From contig JALWYR010000108.1 in NCBI GenBank assembly GCA_027003085.1, positions 1 to 6,049 on the forward strand: a stretch of DNA of 6,049 nt, written 5' to 3'. The translations under genes and the position numbers were made by a program. The stretch comes from Flavobacteriales bacterium. Lineage in GTDB: Bacteria; Bacteroidota; Bacteroidia; Flavobacteriales; Flavobacteriaceae. Below the pieces are notes generated by a model. That model searched no databases. It saw only the letters and a list, made by a program, of their open reading frames with translations, and was not told the origin of the DNA. Of this stretch, positions 1 to 5,131 are shown one piece after another. How positions within the stretch are numbered: the stretch's first letter is position 1; each line of letters begins with the position of its first letter.

Positions 1-1092
1 ATGGATTATTTCGAAAACACCTTCGGGCAGTATCCTTTTTCCGACGAAAAATACGGACACGCCCAATTCGGTTGGGGCGGAGGTATGGAGCATACCACCA
101 TTACTTTCATAGGCGGTTTTTGGCGGGGTGTGGTAGCCCACGAACTGGCCCACCACTGGTTTGGCGACGATGTTACCTGCGGCAGTTGGTCCGATATTTG
201 GCTCAACGAGGGTTTTGCCACCTATGCCGAAGCGCTCACCCAAGATTATTTCGACGGAGCCGATGCTTTTAAGGCCTGGCGTGATTATGCCGTTAACGAA
301 ATTACCGCCGAACCCGGTGGCGGGGTTTATAAGCACGGAGCCGACACACTGGATATCGACGAGGTGTTTAGTTGGCCCAACACCTACCTGAAAGGCGCTA
401 TGGTGCTGCATATGTTGCGGTTCCGCTTGGGCGACAGCTTGTTTTTCGGCGGATTGCGGCAGTATTTGAACGATTTTGCCTACGGCTATGCCCGCACTGA
501 GGATTTCCGGTCGGTAATGGAAAATTATTCCGGTGAGGATTTATCCGGATTTTTTAACGATTGGGTATACGGAAAAGGTTTTCCCAACTACTATGTGCAC
601 TGGCAAAACCTTTCGGGCGGGGTTTATCGCATAAATTTGGAACAGCAAACCACCGACGCTTCGGTCGATTTTTTCGAAACGCCTTTACGCATCCGTTTTT
701 ACGGCGGAAGTCAAACCTACGATACCATTGTTTTTCACAACCAAAATCCGCAAAACTTCGTGCTTCAACCCGGTTTTACGGCCGACAGTATTCGTATCAA
801 TCCCGATACCCATATTATCATCGGACAAACGAATTATTTGAAGGAGCAGGATTATACCTGGCAGAGCGATATTTTGCAATTTCCCAATCCCATCACCGGC
901 CGGTGGACCGTTTGGGTGCGCCGTCCGCAAGATGTGCGCCGTATTTTCCTGACCGATATGACCGGCAAAGTGGTTTTGGACCGGATTCGTCCTTTTGTGC
1001 CGCTCAACACCGGATTTTTGACCCGGGGTGTGTATTTGCTCAATGTGCAATGGAACGGCCGCAGGGCCCTGCGAAAAGTAATCAAACAATGA
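1..1092 (+). CDS. M1-family zinc metallopeptidase with T9SS sorting domain (5' partial)
   Basis: This is the C-terminal 363 residues of a secreted aminopeptidase-like enzyme; the N-terminal part lies outside the window, so the ATG at base 1 is probably internal. The M1 signature is complete. GGMEH (27-31) corresponds to the GxMEN exopeptidase motif. The zinc site is HELAH (47-51) with the third ligand Glu70 in WLNEGFA, giving the correct HExxH-x18-E spacing. Tyr129 in the TYLKGA segment matches the family's catalytic tyrosine. A beta-rich region follows, and residues about 291-363 (FPNP..., then a Gly-Lys turn, LNTGFLTRGVYLL and a basic end) resemble the type A C-terminal sorting domain of Bacteroidota type IX secretion cargo. 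The protein would thus be exported across the outer membrane or anchored on the surface, presumably to degrade peptides. His replaces the usual Asn in the GxMEN motif. The stop codon overlaps the recX start as ATGA, indicating an operon. Confidence 0.93.
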   Translation: MDYFENTFGQYPFSDEKYGHAQFGWGGGMEHTTITFIGGFWRGVVAHELAHHWFGDDVTCGSWSDIWLNEGFATYAEALTQDYFDGADAFKAWRDYAVNEITAEPGGGVYKHGADTLDIDEVFSWPNTYLKGAMVLHMLRFRLGDSLFFGGLRQYLNDFAYGYARTEDFRSVMENYSGEDLSGFFNDWVYGKGFPNYYVHWQNLSGGVYRINLEQQTTDASVDFFETPLRIRFYGGSQTYDTIVFHNQNPQNFVLQPGFTADSIRINPDTHIIIGQTNYLKEQDYTWQSDILQFPNPITGRWTVWVRRPQDVRRIFLTDMTGKVVLDRIRPFVPLNTGFLTRGVYLLNVQWNGRRALRKVIKQ

Positions 1093-1583
1093 CCTCCCGT
1101 CCGGCCAAACAAACCTATTTGAGCATCGACCAAATCCGCAAGCGTATGGCGGACTATTGCGTGTATCGCGACCGGTCGGAACGGGAAGTCCGCCGCAAAT
1201 TGGCTGAATTCCGTCTGCGGCCCGAAGTGGAGGACGACATTGTGGCATTCCTTATCCAGCATCAATTTTTGGACGACCTGCGTTTTGCCCGTTCCTATGC
1301 CCGCGGCAAGTTTTACCACAACCGTTGGGGTAAACGCAAAATCGTCGAAGGCCTGCGCCGCCACGGATTGACCGAATACTACATCCGGCAGGCCTTGGAC
1401 GAAATTCCCGCAGAGGATTATGCCGCCACCCTGCGCCGGCTTATCGCGCGCAAACGTCAATCGCTCAGCGGCGTTTCGCCGGCCAAACGCCGCACCAAAA
1501 TCATCGCCTACTTGCAAAGCAAGGGCTACGACTATGCCGAATTTAAAAACATCCTGGATGAAATCTGCCAAACACCTGAATAA
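1089..1583 (+). CDS. recX: RecX family regulatory protein
   Basis: This 164-residue protein matches the RecX family, cytoplasmic modulators that bind RecA filaments and usually inhibit recombinase activity. The characteristic helical repeats are visible. RDRSEREVRRKL (27-38) is the first three-helix motif, FLDDLRFARSYARGK (60-74) is the hallmark 'D-x-R-F-A' segment, and WGKRKIVEGLRRHGL (80-94) followed by an IRQAL helix continues the pattern. The length fits the family norm. The ATG at 1089 is chosen because it overlaps the upstream TGA (ATGA), implying translational coupling; the open frame extends upstream to 561 only as a shadow of the peptidase gene. The 3' end overlaps the DUF58 gene by 26 bases. 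recA is not in the window. Confidence 0.92.
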   Translation: MTSRPAKQTYLSIDQIRKRMADYCVYRDRSEREVRRKLAEFRLRPEVEDDIVAFLIQHQFLDDLRFARSYARGKFYHNRWGKRKIVEGLRRHGLTEYYIRQALDEIPAEDYAATLRRLIARKRQSLSGVSPAKRRTKIIAYLQSKGYDYAEFKNILDEICQTPE

Positions 1584-2493
1584 GGTCCGCCGCCGGGTGC
1601 CACGGCTCGATTTTTTGGCCCGCAGCATTGTGGAGGGCTATTTGACGGGCTTGCACCGCAGTCCGTTTCACGGCTATTCGGCCGAATTTGCCGAGCACAA
1701 AATGTATACACCCGGCGAACCCATCCGTTTTATCGATTGGAAGGTATATGCCAAAACGGGCAAGTTTTTTATCAAAAAGTTCGACGAGGAAACCAATATG
1801 CAGGTGCAATTCATCCTGGACGCGTCGCCTTCGATGTATTATCCGCAGGTGGAGCCCTACGATTTGGACCGGTTGAACAAAATCGGTTTTTCGGTGGTGG
1901 CGGTGGCGGCCTTGTGCGAGATATTGCGCCGCCAACGCGATGCCGTGGGACTGAGCGTGTTCGACGAGCAATTGCAACTGTCCACCGCGGCCAAGACCAA
2001 CACCTTGCACCGGCAGCGGATACTGGCCGAACTGGAAAAATTTTGGTCGCGCACGCCCGGCCGCCAAGGCACGGCCCTGGCCCGTAACCTGCATTTGATA
2101 GCCGAGCAGCTGCGCCGCCGTTCGGTGGCCGTGTTGTTTACCGATTTTTGGGCCACAGGCACCACTATGGACGCGTGGATCGAGAGTTTAAAGCATTTGC
2201 GCTACAAAACGGCCGAATTGCTTTTTTTCCACGTGTCCGATGCCGAAACCGAGGATTTGTTCCGCTTTCCCGACCGTCCGCTGCGTTTCCGCGATTTGGA
2301 AACGGGCCAATCGCTCAATTTGTATCCGTCCGAGATACGTGCCCACTATGTGCGCCGCCGCCGCGAGATGCAACAACGCCTGCGCGATGCGGCCTACCGC
2401 TACGATTTCGACTATTATCCGGTGGACGTGCGCACGCCCTTCGACGAAGTTTTGTCGGCCTATTTGCAGAAGCGATTACGTATGCACGGGTGA
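1558..2493 (+). CDS. DUF58 domain protein with vWA-like fold
   Basis: This 311-residue cytoplasmic protein belongs to the DUF58 family. Its N-terminal part has the signature GYSAEFAEHKMYTPGEP (39-55) and IDWKVYAKTGKFFIKKF (59-75). It is followed by a von Willebrand A-like domain with a MIDAS-type metal site: DASPS (88-92), Thr172 in GTALA, and Asp196 in LFTDFW. In Bacteroidota, DUF58 genes usually sit between a MoxR AAA+ ATPase and Bat (aerotolerance) genes, where the products are thought to act in a chaperone-like or metal-insertion role. Here neither partner is adjacent: recX precedes it and non-coding DNA follows. The start at 1558 is preferred because the family homology begins just after it; an upstream in-frame extension to 1420 lies wholly within recX and has no family resemblance. 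The biochemical function is not established from sequence. Confidence 0.9.
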   Translation: MKSAKHLNKVRRRVPRLDFLARSIVEGYLTGLHRSPFHGYSAEFAEHKMYTPGEPIRFIDWKVYAKTGKFFIKKFDEETNMQVQFILDASPSMYYPQVEPYDLDRLNKIGFSVVAVAALCEILRRQRDAVGLSVFDEQLQLSTAAKTNTLHRQRILAELEKFWSRTPGRQGTALARNLHLIAEQLRRRSVAVLFTDFWATGTTMDAWIESLKHLRYKTAELLFFHVSDAETEDLFRFPDRPLRFRDLETGQSLNLYPSEIRAHYVRRRREMQQRLRDAAYRYDFDYYPVDVRTPFDEVLSAYLQKRLRMHG

Positions 2494-2760
2494 TTTTTTG
2501 GGCGCCCCGGCGCCTACGTTCACGCATCGGCGGTTGCTTCAAGACGACGGAGCGCTTTCGCACCCGCCGGTGTTCACGTGGCGCCGTCGGGCTGTCCGCT
2601 CAAATGCGGCTTGCGAAAAGCCGGTTTTTGTAAATCCGGCGCCGTGGTCTCTTGCGCTGCGAGCCCCCGTCGCCGGAACAAAAAATACGGCTTTCGCTTC
2701 ACCGCATAACCGCTCCCATCCCTGGCGCGTTTGGCGCGCGATAAATCGCGCTTGAATACC
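2494..2760. other. GC-rich non-coding block, repeat-like
   Basis: No open frame here has a convincing protein signature. The stretch is rich in short palindromes: GGCGCC twice around a CC spacer (2501-2514), paired GGCGCCG/CGGCGCC words near 2580 and 2638, a GCCGG/CCGGC hairpin with an 11-base loop (2620-2640), and a GCGCGAT/ATCGCGC palindrome (2736-2751). Read on the minus strand it starts at that last palindrome and continues AGGGATGGGAGCGG. From memory this resembles dispersed intergenic elements common in Bacteroidota genomes, but I cannot verify that here. Confidence 0.4.
2736..2751. repeat. Palindrome copy 1 (core CGCGATAAATCGCG)
   Basis: Seven-base arms GCGCGAT and ATCGCGC flank a two-base AA centre. 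The 14-base core (2737-2750) recurs exactly at 2905-2918, with different outer bases that still pair at the second copy. A conserved core with covarying flanks suggests a REP-like dispersed hairpin element rather than chance. Confidence 0.55.
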
Positions 2761-2952
2761 AAACATCGAACAGATGATTAACGATTTGTGATTTGCGTTC
2801 TACTACTGCAAACATTGAAGCAGCATTATGTTCCTCCACACACGGGATAACCGGAAAAAATCAAAAGGGTTTAGGTGCTATTCCCGCTTAAACAGCCGGA
2901 TTTCCGCGATAAATCGCGGGAATAATAATTTACCGGAGGGCGAATGTGCCTG
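2761..2952. other. Intergenic stretch without a gene
   Basis: I find no coding sequence or tRNA here. The composition is intermediate between the GC-rich block to its left and the AT-rich island to its right. The only structures I can support are the second palindrome copy (2901-2922) and an alternative pairing of TATTCCCGC (2879-2887) with GCGGGAATA (2916-2924). Confidence 0.5.
2901..2922. repeat. Palindrome copy 2 (core CGCGATAAATCGCG), possible switchable hairpin
   Basis: Arms TTTCCGCGAT (2901-2910) and ATCGCGGGAA (2913-2922) pair with a single wobble. The right arm can alternatively pair with the upstream TATTCCCGC (2879-2887), an exact nine-base complement. The two structures are mutually exclusive. 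Followed by AATAATAATT rather than a T-tract, it is not a canonical terminator on the + strand. Confidence 0.5.
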
Positions 2953-3082
2953 AACGGTTATGTGTATGAGCAGTGGCGGGATTTTCCGCACTTACTTTCA
3001 TATTTACACCATTGTTGATTTTATTCATATTGTTTATTTTTAGCACTTTGCCCGCCATTACTTATACACAATGTTAGCGGTT
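2953..3082. repeat. Long imperfect inverted repeat at left edge of island (attC-like)
   Basis: Bases 2962-2980 and 3051-3069 are complementary at 16 of 19 positions, with two of the three exceptions being G-T wobbles. They enclose a roughly 70-base AT-rich loop. Outside the stem lie AACGGTTATGTGTA on the left (2953-2966) and ATGTTAGCGGTT on the right. Two outer boxes, a paired inner stem with small mismatches, a long variable loop and a GTTAGCG end (3073-3079) are the features of integron attC sites, although the ends do not fully match the RYYYAAC/GTTRRRY consensus. The site starts 6 bases beyond the stop of the HEPN-like gene, so it could also act as that gene's transcription end. Confidence 0.5.
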
Positions 3083-3087
3083 CGGCT

Positions 3088-4074
3088 TTAATCATTACCA
3101 TAATCAAAATCAGGAAAATATTCAGACAAGTCATCTAATGAATATCCTTCATTCTTTAATTCCTCAATCGGGTCAATTTCATAATATTCTACGGGGTCAA
3201 TACTGTCTTTTATAGCAAATTGTCCTCCAAAATTTACAACTGATAATTCGCCATTGCTGTTTAAACTTAAACCACAACAAAAACATCTCAATTTTATTGG
3301 TAATATATTATGTTGGATTTCTATTGCATCATCAACCACTTTGGGATCTGATTGAGAAACATATTTTCCAATTAACAAGGCTTCATTATTGCAACTAGGA
3401 CAAGCTACTTTTTTATGTTTTTTGAAAAGACTTTCTTTGACAATATATTCTATCATCTTTTTTTCAGAATTGTCACAACGCTCCTTTTTCTCTTCATCCT
3501 CTAATTCAGAAAATACATCTCTATATTTTGCCACTTTCTGCTTTACTTTCGAAATTAATTCTTCTTTATTTTCTTCTATCATTTGATTTGCAATATCTGC
3601 CTCATTTTTTCCTAAAAATTCTTCCAAAGTCTTATTTTGAAAATTTAGTAAAACTTTTATTGCTTTATAAAAATCAGTTAACCAAACACTTGTTGAAAGC
3701 TCATCAAAAATAGGGGTTCCTGTATGAAGTTCCTCATTTCTCATATTTATAAAAGATTGACAAAACTTTTCATTGTCTTCTGTAAATTCAGGAATAATAA
3801 TTTGCAACCTTAAAAAAATAGTTTTCGACATTATTGTTTTTGGAACCCCTTTTTTAGGTGAATATCCAAAAGCGTGCATTATATTTTGTCCTTCTCTTGG
3901 GTCAGCGATTAATGCTGGGTGTATTTTTGCTAATGTTGCTCTACCTATTAATTCCAATGCTAGCGATGCCCAAAATGTGAATAAACCACTATTTCTGTCT
4001 TACTGTAATGCTCTTTGTATATAAATTTGAGCCTTTAAATAAAGTGCTTCATATGTCCAATCTGAACTTTTCAT
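3088..4074 (-). pseudogene. HEPN-like zinc-ribbon protein interrupted by in-frame stop
   Basis: Reading from ATG at 4074, 24 codons (MKSSDWTYEALYLKAQIYIQ..., ending RALQ) precede an in-frame TAA (4000-4002). The same frame then continues for 303 codons to the stop at 3088. Residues just after the stop (DRNSGLFTFWASLALELIGR) look like the natural continuation of an all-helical N-terminus, so the original protein was about 328 residues. Using that numbering, RNEELH (112-117) is an Rx4H motif as in HEPN ribonucleases. CPSC (225-228) with CFCC (264-267) forms a probable zinc ribbon, and the C-terminus is strongly acidic. HEPN proteins often act as RNA-cleaving toxins or defence effectors; that role here is inference. 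It lies 7 bases after the oxygenase gene, so the two are probably co-transcribed. Downstream reinitiation at TTG 3957 (289 residues) or ATG 3879 would keep Rx4H but lose helices. A sequencing error or recoding could also explain the stop. Confidence 0.7.
4000..4002 (-). other. In-frame TAA interrupting the HEPN-like gene
   Basis: The codon sits between CAG and GAC in the frame that joins ATG 4074 to the main open frame. No shift of frame is needed to rejoin the two parts, so a single substitution (for example from GAA, CAA or AAA) would account for it. TAA is also the normal terminator of the oxygenase and recX, so the genetic code is standard. Confidence 0.8.
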
Positions 4075-4081
4075 AATTTAT

Positions 4082-4690
4082 TTATTGAATTGTTAATCTT
4101 TGTAATAAACGTTGTTTATTTTCAATGTCTTTGGTTTTAGGTCTTAAATGTAAATAATTCCAATTATTCAAAACCAATACTTTATTTTGCTTCCATTCAA
4201 AAAAAATTTTTTTTGACTTATTGATTATATTTTCCATTAAGTCTTCTTTATGTGAAATTAATTTCATAATAGTTTTATCATAACGAAATTTACCGTTAGA
4301 ATAAATATTGGAATAAAAACTCCCGTAAATTCCTTTTACTAAATAAACAGCATTTTTTAAAAAATCTTTTTCATCTTCATCTAAATTTGAATTTAATATA
4401 TCCACAATAATCGTTGGTGTTACTTTTTTTAATTCGCCTACGTATCTTAATAAAATATATTTTGGCTGTTTTCTAAAATATGCACCATCAGTATGAGCTG
4501 GAAATTCATTTAAACCATATGTTCTACTTAAAGAGTTTCTATTTACCTCATTTTCTTTTAATGGCGTCAGCACATCTATTATTTTTCCGTTTTTTCTCGA
4601 TGGTATAATTTTACCTAATGATTTTCCTAACTCAATAAAATCATAAAGTGAATTACAATATGTTTCTTTAAAGTTTTCTATTTCTACCAT
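4082..4690 (-). CDS. Compact TauD-like Fe(II)/2-oxoglutarate-dependent oxygenase
   Basis: This 202-residue protein shows the iron-binding facial triad of the TauD/TfdA-type oxygenases. His66 and Asp68 lie in FPAHTDGAYF (63-72), and the distal His181 lies in LNNWNYLHLRP (174-184). Arg194 and Arg198 (QRLLQR) stand where the family binds 2-oxoglutarate. TPTIIVD (91-97) matches the segment after the HxD motif, and RYD (136-138) precedes the last domain as in related proteins. Such enzymes hydroxylate or otherwise oxidise a small molecule or residue using O2 and 2-oxoglutarate; the substrate cannot be read here. It is shorter than typical members (about 250-300 residues), with a reduced N-terminal part. 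It is the first gene of the island operon, with a candidate promoter 44 bases upstream and the HEPN-like gene just downstream. The ATG at 4690 follows an A-rich leader with no Shine-Dalgarno. Its AT-rich codon use contrasts with the flanking genes. Confidence 0.75.
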   Translation of the reverse strand: MVEIENFKETYCNSLYDFIELGKSLGKIIPSRKNGKIIDVLTPLKENEVNRNSLSRTYGLNEFPAHTDGAYFRKQPKYILLRYVGELKKVTPTIIVDILNSNLDEDEKDFLKNAVYLVKGIYGSFYSNIYSNGKFRYDKTIMKLISHKEDLMENIINKSKKIFFEWKQNKVLVLNNWNYLHLRPKTKDIENKQRLLQRLTIQ

Positions 4691-4709
4691 CTTTTATTTT
4701 ATTTAGCTG

Positions 4710-4808
4710 ACCGCTAACGGTTATATATAGTTACAAAGTTACTTATATTTTTCATTTATGCAACTATTTTGTTGTGCATAGTTAGTTTACTACAAGCTAT
4801 TTAAGCGG
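4710..4808. repeat. Right boundary site of island (degenerate, attC-like)
   Basis: The site begins with ACCGCTAACGGT (4710-4721), itself a palindrome of ACCG and CGGT around CTAA, and continues as AACGGTTATATATA (4716-4729), matching the left site's outer arm. The far side is weak: AGCGG (4804-4808) can pair with CCGCT (4711-4715), and TAGT-rich segments inside pair loosely. No clear GTTAGCG box closes it, so the site is either decayed or only a half-site. Confidence 0.35.
4734..4764 (-). promoter_or_regulatory. Bacteroidota-type promoter for the island operon
   Basis: On the minus strand TAACTTTG (4741-4734) is a perfect match to the TAnnTTTG -7 element. GTTG (4764-4761) serves as the -33 element, with 19 bases between them, within the 17-23 range of the phylum's primary sigma factor. 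Transcription would start near 4728, leaving a leader of roughly 40 bases that contains the ACCGTTAGCGGT boundary palindrome before the oxygenase ATG. Confidence 0.6.
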
Positions 4809-4829
4809 AAAATTCTATTTATCCACAAA

Positions 4830-4855
4830 GCCGGGTCGGCTGTGGCCGGCCCGGC
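4830..4855. repeat. Strong GC hairpin
   Basis: Eleven-base arms GCCGGGTCGGC (4830-4840) and GCCGGCCCGGC (4845-4855) pair with one G-T wobble around a TGTG loop. It marks the sharp switch from AT-rich to GC-rich sequence. On neither strand is it followed by a T-tract long enough for a confident intrinsic terminator. Confidence 0.6.
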
Positions 4856-5076
4856 GCTGAGCAAGGAGACCGGAGCGCTGTGCTTGCAAAGCGCGAAGGG
4901 CTTCGAAGCTCGCGAAGGGAGACCAACGCAGAGCCGCAGGCGGAGCGTGCCGGCTCCCGGAGCACCGGAGCGAGACCGCCAGGGCTCGCGGAACTTGTCC
5001 CGCACTTTGCGCAGCAATGCCGGGAGAAGACCGAAGGGCTTCGGAGCGTCAAAAAGACACGAAAAATCCCGCCGGG
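4856..5076. other. GC-rich non-coding repeat-like block
   Basis: Overlapping open frames exist on both strands, but their translations are arginine/serine/proline-rich and low in information, as expected of non-coding GC-rich DNA. Internal repetition is visible. CGAAGGGCTTCG, a self-complementary hairpin, occurs at 4894-4905 and 5032-5043, and GGAGACC/GGAGCG-type words recur throughout. I see no tRNA or rRNA signature. It is most likely a dispersed intergenic element or a structured leader relic. Confidence 0.45.
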
Positions 5077-5108
5077 TTTGCCTGTCAGCGCCGAAATGCT
5101 TTATTTTG
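5077..5108 (+). promoter_or_regulatory. Candidate Bacteroidota-type promoter for the nucleotidyltransferase
   Basis: TTTG (5077-5080) and TTATTTTG (5101-5108, seven of eight matches to TAnnTTTG) are separated by 20 bases, the spacing expected of -33 and -7 elements. The start of transcription would fall near 5115, giving a leader of less than 20 bases before the ATG at 5132. Confidence 0.45.
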
Positions 5109-5131
5109 TGTGATATAAACTCACCTTGTCT

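Larger units (their letters stand above)
3073..4718. mobile_element. AT-rich two-gene island, cassette-like
   Basis: The island differs abruptly in base composition and codon use from both flanks. It is bounded by exact inverted 9-mers GTTAGCGGT (3073-3081) and ACCGCTAAC (4710-4718). The repeat AACGGTTATrTrTA occurs in the same orientation at 2953-2966 and 4716-4729, identical at 12 of 14 positions. In an integrated integron cassette the first bases and the start of the terminal attC are expected to be complementary in this way. No integrase, transposase or target duplication is visible. If it is a cassette, both genes run opposite to the usual gene-to-attC direction. A simple horizontally acquired insertion with terminal inverted repeats is the alternative. 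Confidence 0.45.

Noticed and set aside
1..3. ATG at base 1 as the true peptidase start
   Set aside because: The GxMEN-type motif lies only 26 residues in, so the long N-terminal domain of M1 enzymes must be upstream of the window.
561..1088. N-terminal extension of recX
   Set aside because: It lies entirely inside the peptidase gene in another frame; RecX homology begins after the ATG at 1089.
1420..1557. N-terminal extension of the DUF58 gene
   Set aside because: It is a shadow of recX and has no DUF58 similarity; the ATG at 1558 fits the family start.
2501..2514. GGCGCC-CC-GGCGCC hairpin as a terminator of the DUF58 operon
   Set aside because: The T-tract (TTTTTT) lies before the hairpin on the + strand, not after it, and the loop is only two bases.
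2539..2766. Minus-strand small ORF
   Set aside because: Its translation has no protein-like signature and several frames are open at once, as expected of GC-rich repeat DNA.
2494..3087. CRISPR array or tRNA in the left intergenic region
   Set aside because: There are only two palindrome copies with unequal context and no regularly spaced repeats; no cloverleaf or T-loop sequence is seen.
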